Below are positions 1-13,200 of a DNA stretch of 64,000 nucleotides, one piece after another (position 1 is the first letter of the stretch; every line of letters begins with the position of its first letter). The stretch lies in contig OZ024783.1 of the NCBI GenBank assembly GCA_964017065.1, positions 11,726,313-11,790,312 of the forward strand, written 5' to 3'. The stretch is from Haliclona indistincta (Eukaryota > Porifera > Demospongiae > Haplosclerida > Chalinidae). Made by a program: the position numbers and the translations under genes. The notes beneath the pieces were generated by a model that worked only from the letters and a program-made list of their open reading frames with translations, ran no database searches and was not told the origin of the DNA.

Positions 1-1111
1 CTGGAAAATGACGAGTTGACAACACTTAAGTGGCTTTAATTCAGAAGTGGTAGTAGCCAACTCGGAGTTTAGTACATGGTCGTAAACTTTGACATGCCAG
101 GAGAAAACAGTGCTATTATGGAACAGCTAGCGTACTGCATGTTGTAGAAATTTGCAAGACAAAGTGCCAGTTGAGAGCAAGTCAATTTTCGTCAAAATAA
201 TTCAGTAACTAAAAGGTTAAAATTGCAAGTCCACAAAATTAATTACGGCTGTGTTTCTAAAAATATCTGACAGTACGTGTACGTCAGTTTCGTATTGGCT
301 GGAACTTGGCAGTCAGAGGCTCCCGGAGATAAGTAACAGTTCGTAGAAGCTTTCTGCACCCGCAATGACTTGCAGACAATCGCCACGTGGACATACAACA
401 ACTGTAGAGAACCAGCGTGATGATGGCCCACGACCATAGATTCTACTAGTTTCTCGCTTTAGCATTGACCACTCAAGCTAGCAGACAAGGATGATCATCT
501 TAGGATAGTAGAAAGCTGCTGCTTACCTTCTAGAAGTCCAGTTCCACCCAATACAAAACTGACATATGCGTACTGTCAGCCATCACTAGTCTATTTTTAG
601 AAACACATGCCATCATTTGTGAATTTTCAATTTCTAACCAATAGACCGTTCCTATTAATGCGTTGGTATGCGTGGAATCTAATCATGCCACTTCTTTTCG
701 TCGCATAGGCACATTGTGGCAATGGGAAATACTTTTTTCAAGGGCAGCTATTTCAAAATGTCTTGTTATCCTAGTAAATGAAAGATCAAGCTTGCAGTGT
801 TGCAGAGTAATACTGGCTGGCCTTTTAGCAATCGACAGACAAATGCTCTCTTACCAAGTTGAAGTAGTAAGCTGTCATTCGTGCCTTCTATTGCCTATTT
901 TTGACTTATTATGGCACGCTGTGTTTAACTGTAGGCTTACTACATGTAACTTGTTATATGTACTGTACATAGGCGACTCTGAGGAATGTTGTCAAGTATG
1001 CGCAGTAGTTTAACTTTACCGTATCAGATTAGTTTTTAGTAGTGCACGGTTGCTGCGTGCTAAAGACTAATATAGCTCACAGTTGTATGACAGGTGAGCC
1101 AGAAGACTAAA
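1..1111. other. Duplicated 5' flank of the ankyrin cassette, unit 1
   Basis: No gene is supported here. The stretch is paralogous to about 47.43-48.70 kb, which lies in the same position upstream of the second ankyrin gene. Positions 230-350 match about 47.43-47.58 kb in the same orientation, and 889-1107 match about 48.48-48.70 kb. Positions 609-888 match 47.99-48.27 kb only on the opposite strand, so one copy has undergone a local inversion. Short open frames here are not conserved as reading frames between the two copies. Confidence 0.6.
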
Positions 1112-1739
1112 TAGTAGAGCAAATATGTGCAACAATTGTGCTTTTTACGATAAAAGCATGAAACCTTGCACCGAGCTAAAGCATTATATTATGAAGATTT
1201 TTAGCTATAGGGGCATCTCAGATATTTTCCGTAAGAAAAATTAGCACCTCTTTAAAATCGTCATGAATAATTATCATAATTGCAATAATAATAAGATAAA
1301 GGAGGAAAATACACTAGTAAATTAGTTTGAGATGGAAGAAAGGTCTAGTTAGTGCAGCTGCCACCACAAAACCAGAATGATGTGCACGATAGAGCTTTTT
1401 TACATTTGCAGCAACCTCTGCAGCTTTTCTTGCAGCTGGACTTTATTAGTTCTCTACAAGCAGTGCAGCTTCTGGTAGTATTGTCCATTGTGCTTCCCAT
1501 CCTTCATCAGCCTTCTTCCACCCTCATTCATTTGGTGACGGAAGTTCAGGAGCCTTGATTGCCATCTGTGCCCAGCAGTAACCAGCCCTCTTGATGTGAT
1601 CAGTTAGTGCAGCATGTGTAGGTGGCAAGTTTTCAATTGCTCTCCCTTTAAGATGTTTTCTAGCCTGATTGACACACTCTTAGCTGCTGTGACACACTCT
1701 TAGCTGCTGGAACTATCATACAGCAAGATGACAAATCGC

Positions 1740-2144
1740 TCAAGTAGTCCAAGTAGTCCAAGCCATTCTTGAATAGAATTTGTTTTTCAACTTAATCATG
1801 TCTCTTCTGACTATCTTTGCAGCCTTGGCAAGATGAATGGCATCATCGTCAGCATCATGCTCACAAGCCTTCCTCAGTGCAGAACCGATATCTTTGTTAT
1901 AAATGAGGACCACATCTCGTCCTTGTTTATGAGCTTCCATTTCCATGTCAGGAAAATATGACAATATTCTGTCTTTCAGCTTGGTGGAGTGAACGCGTCC
2001 AGATATATTCGTTCCAAGTTGGTTTAGCCTCTTGCCATAGAGGACCGTCAGATGTTTTAATTTGAAGACAGATGCAATAAGGTAATCTTTGCATGTCTCT
2101 TCCATGTACGACACCAATTCAGCAAATGCTATGCCATGGTTCAC
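1740..2144 (-). pseudogene. Fragment of a transposon-associated invertebrate protein, left arm
   Basis: An open frame of about 134 codons on the minus strand has no good start and ends in a short repeat. It contains FAELVSYMEET, SGRVHSTKLKDRILSYFPDM, GRDVVLIYNKDIGSALRKAC and IVRRDMIKLKN. I recognise this as the N-terminal part of a large uncharacterised family abundant in cnidarian, lancelet and sponge genomes, and probably spread by transposons. The C-terminal part of what I believe is the same family lies in the element at 19.26-21.48 kb. Function is unknown. Confidence 0.5.
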
Positions 2145-2479
2145 ATCATCAGCATCAAACTCATGACATTTTTTTGTTTCTGAATCACTCTCTCTGTGTC
2201 ACCTGAGCTATGAGTTTGGCAAGCAGCTACCCATCTTGCAGTTTTATAGCACTTTGCTGTTCAGAATTGCGTACACCCATTGATGCGTACGTGTTTTATT
2301 TGTGGTACGCCTGCCTCTCCTGGAAGGTCCTTAAGCAAAGTAGCAACTCATGAATGATACGTCAGGGTGAGACAAAGTGCTATAAAACTGCAAGATGAGC
2401 AGCTGCTTGCCAAACTTATAGCTCAGGTGAGGTGACAGAGAGAGATATTCAGAAACAAAAAAATTGTCATGAATTTGAT

Positions 2480-2755
2480 GCTGATGATGTGAACCATGGC
2501 ATAGCATTAATTTTGCTGAATTAGTGTCGTACATGGAAGAGACATGCAAAGATTACCTTGTTGCACCTGTCTTCAAATTAAGGACGAGATGTGGTCCTCA
2601 TTTATAACAAACATATCGGTTCTGCACTGAAGAAGGCTTGTGAGCATGATGCTGACGATGATGCCATTCATCTTGCCAAGGCTGCAATGATAGTCAGAAG
2701 AGACATGATTAAGTTGAAAAACAAATTCTATTCAAGAATGGCTTGGACTACTTGA
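2480..2755 (+). pseudogene. Inverted, decayed copy of the same protein fragment, right arm
   Basis: Reading + strand, this is the palindromic partner of the fragment in the left arm. It has a small insertion near 2507 that brings a stop, and lacks the RVHSTKLKDRIL segment. The tail GRDVVLIYNK, IGSALKKACEHDADDDAIHL and VRRDMIKLKNKF is still readable, then a TGA follows at the point where the left-arm frame stays open. It is a relic. Confidence 0.5.
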
Positions 2756-3397
2756 GCGATTTGTCATCTTGCTGTATGATAGTTCCAGCAGCTAAGAGTG
2801 TGTCACAGCAGCTAAGAGTGTGTCAATCAGGCTAGAAAACATCTTAAAGGGAGAGCAATTGAAAACTTGCCACCTACACATGCTGCACTAACTGATCACA
2901 TCAAGAGGGCTGGTTACTGCTGGGCACAGATGGCAATCAAGGCTCCTGAACTTCCGTCACCAAATGAATGAGGGTGGAAGAAGGCTGATGAAGGATGGGA
3001 AGCACAATGGACAATACTACCAGAAGCTGCACTAGCTTGTAGAGAACTAATAAAGTCCAGCTGCAAGAAAAGCTGCAGAGGTTGCTGCAAATGTAAAAAA
3101 GCTGCTCTATCGTGCACATCACTCTGGTTTTGTGGTGGCAGCTGCACTAACTAGACCTTTTTTCCATCTCAAACTAATTTACTAGTGTATTTTCCTCCTT
3201 TATCTTATTATTATTGCAATTATGATAATTATTCATGACGATTTTTAAAGAGGTGCTAATTTTCCTTACGGAAAATATCTGTGATGCCCCTATAGCTAAA
3301 AATCTTCATAATATAATGCTTTAGCTCGGTGCAAGGCTTCATGCTTTTATCGTAAAAAGCACAATTCTTACAAATACTGCACATATTTCCTGTACTA

Positions 3398-4299
3398 AAA
3401 CAACTTCCTGAGTAAGAATTGTGTTTTTTTGCTTTTAGTGTGTCTTCAAGGCATTGCTAAGGCGTGGTCTTCCACAACTTGAACAAGCGCCATATCTTTA
3501 ACAATCGTTTACCAGACAATGGCGTTCATAGATCAAGGATAGGGAAGCAAACAGTACTCAAGTAATTTAGTAAAACTAAAGCGCAAGTGGCAGCCAAGTG
3601 CTGTTTCTCCTATCATTGTAATAAAAAATGTGCTGAACGGCGCCTAAAAAGTAGTCCATGCAAAAATTGCATTCCATTGCTCATTAATGGGAAAAGTCTA
3701 TTGGCTGGGTGTGTCACGCTCCTGTCTTTTAACCCACTCACTCTCATTATGCGCTCCTAATAATGGTTAATCGTCTGAGTGTGTTATAGTCTTCCAACTT
3801 GCTCTTACAATTACTCTGAACCTGTTGCATTATTATACTAGATTGTGATTGTACAAACTGGCATAGGGCCTACATCACCAGCTACAGCAATCAAAATAAA
3901 ATCACACCCACAAACACTTTAAAATCAACAAAAATTCTACAATTCTGTTTTTAGGAACACTGCCATCATGTGGAGTGTCATGATCCTGTTTTTTTTTTTA
4001 CTGCGCTCATTCACATTATCCACTGCTGACTCCAGCTAGCTAGCACAATTTCTCCACAAACACTTCACAATTTGTATCAATTCAAAATGGCTACCGGTGT
4101 TGCTATAATTATCAACAGTAACTCTTAGCTAGTGAGCAACACAGAATTCCGGTAACAAACAGAATGATACATTACTGTATACACAAAGCAAAAATATATT
4201 GGCTAATTGTTTTTGCTGAAGAAAGTTTGTTCATGCATAATTGTATAGTTATAACGTTATGCTTTCATGATACTGTGTACGCTACAGGCATCACTGACG
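3398..4299 (+). other. Upstream region of ankyrin gene 1
   Basis: This region is paralogous to about 48.70-49.12 kb plus 50.58-51.06 kb; in unit 4 a 1.46-kb block interrupts it. No coding region is seen. A splice acceptor (TGTGTACGCTACAG, ending at 4286) lies 13 bases before the chosen ATG and is identical in the second copy, so a 5' untranslated exon further upstream is likely. I could not place the promoter. Confidence 0.5.
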
Positions 4300-7200
4300 A
4301 TGGAATCAATGAAGAAAGTTGATCAAGCATGTATAAATTCATTCATTCTTGGAGACCATGATAAGGCATCACAGCTTCTTCCTTGTTTGCAGCAACCTGC
4401 TGATGTACGAACAACACACACTTGCTGTAACATTGATTCCGGCACTAAATTATGTAGAGATGTTTCTTTACTTCATTTGGCTGCTCTACATGGTTGGATG
4501 GATATTGTAACTAGTCTTGTGAACATGTATAAGTGTAACACACTATGTCAAGACAGCTGGCAACAGACTCCATTACACTATGCTGCTTATGGTGGTAGCT
4601 TATCTGTAATGAAATATCTCATCTATAAACAAAACAATGACCCAACTAGTAGAGGAGAAAAAGGCAGAACACCACTGCATTATGCTTGCTATAAAGGTAG
4701 CATGGATCTTATTCAATATCTAATCACTGAACATGGTTGTAACCCATCATTACCAGACAATGATGGTAACCTGCCAATACACATTGCTTGTCTGTATGGC
4801 CACTTCGACATAGTCAAGTACTTCATTACTGTAATAAAGTGCAATCCGAGTTGTTTGGGGTTTCAAGGTCAAACACCACTTCATAAGGCTTGTGAAAAGG
4901 GTAGTATGGATCTTGTTCAGTATCTTATCACTGAACATGGTTGTGACCCATTGTTACCAGACAAATATTGTAACCTGCAGCCAATACACATTGCTAGTCT
5001 TTTTGGTCACTTCGACATAGTCAAGTACCTCATCATTGAAATAAGGTGCAATCCTAGTTGTTTGGGGTTTCGAGGTCAAACACCACTTCATAATGCTTGT
5101 CAAAAGGGTAGTATGGATCTTGTTGAGTATCTTATCACTGATCATGGTTGTGACCCATCATTACCAGACAATAATTGTAACCTGCCAATACACATTGCTA
5201 GTCTTTATGGTCACTTCGAAATAGTCAAATACCTCATCGATGAAACGAAGTGCAATCCTAGTTGTTTGGGGCATCTAGGTCGAACACCACTTAATTTTGC
5301 TTGCCAAAAGGGTAGTATGGATCTTGTTGACTATCTTATCTCTGAACATGGTTGTGACGCTAACTTACCAGACAATGATGGTAACCTGCCAATACACATT
5401 GCTAGTCTTTACGGTCACTTCGACATAGTCAAATACCTTATCACTGAAATGAAGTGCAATCCTAGTTGTTTGGGATTTCGAGGTCAAACACCACTTCATT
5501 TTGCTTGTTGCAATGGTAGTATGGATCTTTTTCAGTATCTGATTTTAGAGCATGGTTGCGACGCAGCATTGCCAAGCAATACTGGTAACCTGCCAATACA
5601 CATTGCTAGTCTTTATGGTCACTTCGACATAGTCAAGTACCTCATCATTGAAATAAGGTGCAATCCTTGTTGTTTGGGGTTTCGAGGGCAAACACCACTT
5701 CATATTGCTTGTCAAAAGGGTAGTATGGATCTTGTTGAGTATCTTATCACTGATCATGGTTGTGACCCATCGTTACCAGACAATAATTGTAACCTGCCAA
5801 TACACATTGCTAGTCTTTATGGTCACTTCGACATAGTCAAATACCTCATCAATGAAACGAAGTGCAATCCTAGTTGTTTGGGGCATCTAGGTCGAACACC
5901 ACTTAATTTTGCTTGCCAAAAGGGTAGTATGGATCTTGTTGACTATCTTATCTCTGAACATGGTTGTGACGCTAACTTACCAGACAACGATAGTAACCTG
6001 CCAATACACATTGCTAGTCTTTACGGTCATTTCGACATAGTCAAATACCTCATCACTGAAATGAAGTGCAATCCTAGTTGTTTGGGTTGTCAGGGTCGAA
6101 CACTACTTCATTATGCTTGTCAGAAAGGTAATTTGGATCTTGTTGAGTATCTGATTGTAGAGCACAGTTGTGACCCTAACTTACCAGACAATATTGGTTA
6201 CATGCCAATACACATTGCTTGTCTTATGGGTCACTTCAACATAGTCAAGTACCTCATCACTGAAATAAGGTGCAATCCTAGTTGTTTGGGGTGTCGAGGT
6301 CAAACACCACTTCATATAGCTTGTGAAAAGGGTAGTATGGATCTTGTTGAGTATCTTATCACTGAACATGGTTGTGACCAATCGTTACCAGACAATAATG
6401 GTTACATGCCAATACACATTGCTAGTCTTTGCGGTCACTTCGACATAGTCAAATACCTCATCATTGAAATAAGGTGCAATCCTAGTTGTTTGGGGTTTCG
6501 AGGTCAAACACCACTTCATAATGCTTGTCAAAAGGGTAGTATGGATCTTGTTGAGTATCTTATCTCTGAACATGGTTGTGACCCATCGTTACCAGACAAT
6601 AATTGTGACCTGCCAATACACATTGCTTGTCGTTTTGGTCACTTCGAGATAGTCAAATACCTCATCACTGAAATAAAGTGCAATCCTAGTTGTTTGGGCT
6701 ATCTAGGTCAAACAATACTTCATATTGCTTGTCATCAGGGTAGTATAGATCTTGTTGAGTATCTTATCACTGAACAGGGTTGTGACCCATTGTTACCAGA
6801 CAATAAATGTAACCTTCCAATACACATTGCTTGTCTTTGTGGTCACTTCGACATAGTCAAATACCTCATCACTGAAATGAAGTGCAATCCTAGTTGTTTG
6901 GGGTTTCGAGGTCAAACACCACTTCATAATGCTTGTCAAAAGGGTAGTATGGATCTTGTTGAGTATCTTATCACTGAACATGGTTGTGACCAATCGTTAC
7001 CAGACAATAATTGTGACCTGCCAATACACATTGCTTGTCGTTATGGTCACTTCGACATAGTCAAGTACTTCATTACTGAAATGAAGTGCAATCCTAGTTG
7101 TTTGGGGCAACTAGGTCAAACACCACTTCATAATGCTTGTCAAAAGGGTAGTATGGATCTTGTTGAGTATCTTATCACTGAACATGGTTGTGACCAATCG

Positions 7201-10200
7201 TTACCAGACAATAATTGTGACCTGCCGATACACATTGCTTGTCGTTATGGTCACTTCGACATAGTCAAGTACTTCATTACTGAAATGAAGTGCAATCCTA
7301 GTTGTTTGGGCTATCGAGGTCAAACACCACATCATAAAGCTTGTGAAAAGGGTAGTATGGATCTTGTTGAGTATCTTATCTCTGAACATGGTTGTGACCC
7401 ATCGTTACCAGACAATAATTGTAACCTGCCAATACACATTGCTAGTCTTTACGGTCACTTCGACATAGTCAAATACCTCATCACTGTAATGAAGTGCAAT
7501 CCTAGTTGTTTGGGGTTTCAGGGTCGAACACCACTTCATAATGCTTGTGAAAAGGGTAGTATGGATCTTGTTGAGTATCTTATCTCTGAACATGGTTGTG
7601 ACCAATCGTTACCAGACAATAATTGTGACCTGCCGATACACATTGCTTGTCGTTATGGTCACTTCGACATAGTCAAGTACTTCATTACTGAAATGAAGTG
7701 CAATCCTAGTTGTTTGGGGCAACTAGGTCAAACACCACTTCATAATGCTTGTCAAAAGGGTAGTATGGATCTTGTTGAGTATCTTATCACTGAACATGGT
7801 TGTGACCAATCGTTACCAGACAATAATTGTGACCTGCCGATACACATTGCTTGTCGTTATGGTCACTTCGACATAGTCAAGTACTTCATTACTGAAATGA
7901 AGTGCAATCCTAGTTGTTTGGGCTATCGAGGTCAAACACCACTTCATAAAGCTTGTGAAAAGGGTAGTATGGATCTTGTTGAGTATCTTATCTCTGAACA
8001 TGGTTGTGACCCATCGTTACCAGACAATAATTGTAACCTGCCCATACACATTGCTAGTCTTTGCGGTCACTTCGACATAGTCAAATACCTCATCATTGAA
8101 ATAAGGTGCAATCCTAGTTGTTTGGGGTTTCGAGGTCAAACACCACTTCATAATGCTTGTGAAAAGGGTAGTATGGATCTTGTTGAGTATCTGATTGTAG
8201 AGCACAGTTGTGACCCAAACTTACCGGACAATGATGGTAACATGCCAATACACATTGCTTGTCTTTATGGTCACTTCGAAATAGTCAAATACCTCATCAA
8301 TGAAATGAAGTGCAATCCTAGTTGTTTGGGGTTTCGAGGTCAAACACCACTTCATTTTGCTTGTTATAAGGGTAGTATGGATCTTGTTTTGTATCTGATT
8401 GTAGAGCACAGTTGTGACCCTAACTTACCAGACAACTATGGTAACCTGCCAATACACAGTGCTAGTATTTATGGTCACTTCGACATAGTCAAGTACTTCA
8501 TTACTGTAATGAAGTGCAATCCGAGTTGTATGGGCTATCTAGGTCGAACACCACTTCATAATGCTTGTGAAAAGGGTAGTATGGATCTTGTTGAGTATCT
8601 TATCACTGATCATGGTTGTGACCCATCGTTACCAGACAATAATTGTAACCTGCCAATACACATTGCTAGTCTTTACGGTCACTTCGACATAGTCAAATAC
8701 CTCATCACTGTAATGAAGTGCAATCCTAGTTGTTTGGGGTTTCGAGGTCGAACACCACTTCATAATGCTTGTCAAAAGGGTAGTATGGATCTTGTTGAGT
8801 ATCTTATCACTGATCATGGTTGTGACCCATCGTTACCAGAGAATAATTGTAACCTGCCAATACACATTGCTAGTCTTTATGGTCACTTCGAAATAGTCAA
8901 ATACCTCATCACTGAAACGAAGTGCAATCCTAGTTGTTTGGGCTTTCTAGGTCAAACACCACTTCATAAAGCTTGTGAAAAGGGTAGTATGGATCTTGTT
9001 GAGTATCTTATCTCTGAACATGGTTGTGACCCTAACTTACCAGACAACGATAGTAACCTGCCAATACACATTGCTAGTCTTTACGGTCACTTCGACATAG
9101 TCAAATACCTCATCACTGAAACGAAGTGCAATCCTAGTTGTTTGGGCTATCTAGGTCAAACACCACTTCATAATGCTTGTCAAAAGGGTAGTATGGATCT
9201 TGTTGAGTATCTGATTGTAGAGCACAGTTGTGACCCTAACTTACCAGACAATAATGGTTACATGCCAATACACATTGCTGGTCTTATGGGTAACTTCGAC
9301 ATAGTCAAGTACCTCATCATTGAAATAAGGTGCAATCCTAGTTGTTTGGGGTTTCGAGGTCAAACACCACTTCATAATGCTTGTCAAAAGGGTAGTATGG
9401 ATCTTGTTGAGTATCTTATCACTGATCATGGTTGTGACCCATCATTACCAGACAATAATTGTAACCTGCCAATACACATTGCTAGTCTTTATGGTCACTT
9501 CGACATAGTCAAATACCTCATCAATGAAACGAAGTGCAATCCTAGTTGTTTGGGGCATCTAGGTCGAACACCACTTAATTTTGCTTGCCAAAAGGGTAGT
9601 ATGGATCTTGTTGACTATCTTATCTCTGAACATGGTTGTGACGCTAACTTACCAGACAACGATAGTAACCTGCCAATACACATTGCTAGTCTTTACGGTC
9701 ATTTCGACATAGTCAAATACCTCATCACTGAAATGAAGTGCAATCCTAGTTGTTTGGGTTGTCAGGGTCGAACACTACTTCATTATGCTTGTCAGAAAGG
9801 TAATTTGGATCTTGTTGAGTATCTGATTGTAGAGCACAGTTGTGACCCTAACTTACCAGACAATATTGGTTACATGCCAATACACATTGCTTGTCTTATG
9901 GGTCACTTCAACATAGTCAAGTACCTCATCACTGAAATAAGGTGCAATCCTAGTTGTTTGGGGTGTCGAGGTCAAACACCACTTCATATAGCTTGTGAAA
10001 AGGGTAGTATGGATCTTGTTGAGTATCTTATCACTGAACATGGTTGTGACCAATCGTTACCAGACAATAATGGTTACATGCCAATACACATTGCTAGTCT
10101 TTGCGGTCACTTCGACATAGTCAAATACCTCATCATTGAAATAAGGTGCAATCCTAGTTGTTTGGGGTTTCGAGGTCAAACACCACTTCATAATGCTTGT

Positions 10201-13200
10201 CAAAAGGGTAGTATGGATCTTGTTGAGTATCTTATCTCTGAACATGGTTGTGACCCATCGTTACCAGACAATAATTGTGACCTGCCAATACACATTGCTT
10301 GTCGTTTTGGTCACTTCGAGATAGTCAAATACCTCATCACTGAAATAAAGTGCAATCCTAGTTGTTTGGGCTATCTAGGTCAAACAATACTTCATATTGC
10401 TTGTCATCAGGGTAGTATAGATCTTGTTGAGTATCTTATCACTGAACAGGGTTGTGACCCATTGTTACCAGACAATAAATGTAACCTTCCAATACACATT
10501 GCTTGTCTTTGTGGTCACTTCGACATAGTCAAATACCTCATCACTGAAATGAAGTGCAATCCTAGTTGTTTGGGGTTTCGAGGTCAAACACCACTTCATA
10601 ATGCTTGTCAAAAGGGTAGTATGGATCTTGTTGAGTATCTTATCTCTGAACATGGTTGTGACCAATCGTTACCAGACAATAATTGTGACCTGCCGATACA
10701 CATTGCTTGTCGTTATGGTCACTTCGACATAGTCAAGTACTTCATTACTGAAATGAAGTGCAATCCTAGTTGTTTGGGGCAACTAGGTCAAACACCACTT
10801 CATAATGCTTGTCAAAAGGGTAGTATGGATCTTGTTGAGTATCTTATCACTGAACATGGTTGTGACCAATCGTTACCAGACAATAATTGTGACCTGCCGA
10901 TACACATTGCTTGTCGTTATGGTCACTTCGACATAGTCAAGTACTTCATTACTGAAATGAAGTGCAATCCTAGTTGTTTGGGCTATCGAGGTCAAACACC
11001 ACTTCATAAAGCTTGTGAAAAGGGTAGTATGGATCTTGTTGAGTATCTTATCTCTGAACATGGTTGTGACCCATCGTTACCAGACAATAATTGTAACCTG
11101 CCAATACACATTGCTAGTCTTTACGGTCACTTCGACATAGTCAAATACCTCATCACTGTAATGAAGTGCAATCCTAGTTGTTTGGGGTTTCAGGGTCGAA
11201 CACCACTTCATAATGCTTGTGAAAAGGGTAGTATGGATCTTGTTGAGTATCTTATCTCTGAACATGGTTGTGACCAATCGTTACCAGACAATAATTGTGA
11301 CCTGCCGATACACATTGCTTGTCGTTATGGTCACTTCGACATAGTCAAGTACTTCATTACTGAAATGAAGTGCAATCCTAGTTGTTTGGGGCAACTAGGT
11401 CAAACACCACTTCATAATGCTTGTCAAAAGGGTAGTATGGATCTTGTTGAGTATCTTATCACTGAACATGGTTGTGACCAATCGTTACCAGACAATAATT
11501 GTGACCTGCCGATACACATTGCTTGTCGTTATGGTCACTTCGACATAGTCAAGTACTTCATTACTGAAATGAAGTGCAATCCTAGTTGTTTGGGCTATCG
11601 AGGTCAAACACCACTTCATAAAGCTTGTGAAAAGGGTAGTATGGATCTTGTTGAGTATCTTATCTCTGAACATGGTTGTGACCCATCGTTACCAGACAAT
11701 AATTGTAACCTGCCAATACTCATTGCTAGTCTTTGCGGTCACTTCGACATAGTCAAATACCTCATCATTGAAATAAGGTGCAATCCTAGTTGTTTGGGGT
11801 TTCGAGGTCAAACACCACTTCATAATGCTTGTGAAAAGGGTAGTATGGATCTTGTTGAGTATCTGATTGTAGAGCACAGTTGTGACCCAAACTTACCGGA
11901 CAATGATGGTAACATGCCAATACACATTGCTTGTCTTTATGGTCACTTCGAAATAGTCAAATACCTCATCAATGAAATGAAGTGCAATCCTAGTTGTTTG
12001 GGGTTTCGAGGTCAAACACCACTTCATTTTGCTTGTTATAAGGGTAGTATGGATCTTGTTTTGTATCTGATTGTAGAGCACAGTTGTGACCCTAACTTAC
12101 CAGACAACTATGGTAACCTGCCAATACACAGTGCTAGTATTTATGGTCACTTCGACATAGTCAAGTACTTCATTACTGTAATGAAGTGCAATCCGAGTTG
12201 TATGGGCTATCTAGGTCGAACACCACTTCATAATGCTTGTGAAAAGGGTAGTATGGATCTTGTTGAGTATCTTATCACTGATCATGGTTGTGACCCATCG
12301 TTACCAGACAATAATTGTAACCTGCCAATACACATTGCTAGTCTTTACGGTCACTTCGACATAGTCAAATACCTCATCACTGTAATGAAGTGCAATCCTA
12401 GTTGTTTGGGGTTTCGAGGTCGAACACCACTTCATAATGCTTGTCAAAAGGGTAGTATGGATCTTGTTAAGTATCTGATTGTAGAGCACAGTTGTGACCC
12501 AAACTTTCCAGAAAATGATGGTTACATGCCAATACACACTGCTTGTCTTATGGGTCACTTCGACATAGTCAAGTACCTCATCACTGAAATAAGATGCAAT
12601 CCTAGTTGTTTGGGGTTTCGAGGTCAAACACCACTTCATAATGCTTGTCAAAAGGGTAGTATGGATCTTGTTGAGTATCTTATCACTGATCATGGTTGTG
12701 ACCCATCGTTACCAGACAATAATTGTAACCTGCCAATACACATTGCTAGTCTTTATGGTCACTTCGAAATAGTCAAATACCTCATCACTGAAACGAAGTG
12801 CAATCCTAGTTGTTTGGGCTTTCTAGGTCAAACACCACTTCATAAAGCTTGTGAAAAGGGTAGTATGGATCTTGTTGAGTATCTTATCTCTGAACATCGT
12901 TGTGACCCTAATTTACCAGACAACGATAGTAACCTGCCAATACACATTGCTAGTCTTTACGGTCACTTCGACATAGTCAAATACCTCATCACTGAAACGA
13001 AGTGCAATCCTAGTTGTTTGGGCTATCTAGGTCAAACACCACTTCATAATGCTTGTCAAAAGGGTAGTATGGATCTTGTTGAGTATCTGATTGTAGAGCA
13101 CAGTTGTGACCCTAACTTACCAGACAATAATGGTTACATGCCAATACACATTGCTGGTCTTATGGGTAACTTCGACATAGTCAAGTACCTCATCATTGAA

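Larger units (their letters stand above)
1112..3397. mobile_element. 2.3-kb foldback transposon with kilobase-long inverted arms
   Basis: Left arm about 1112-2266 and right arm about 2370-3397 are inverted copies around a loop of about 100 bases. The outer ends begin TAGTAGAGCAAATATGTGC on the left and, read inward, TAGTACAGGAAATATGTGC on the right. The sister locus near 48.70 kb continues straight from the left flank (ends AGAAGAC) into the right flank (starts AAAACAACTTCC), so it is an empty site. The right arm has lost roughly 120 bases near 2577. A 20-base direct repeat with CACTCTTAGCTGCTG lies in both arms. It could be one element with very long terminal repeats or two copies inserted head to head. 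Confidence 0.75.
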
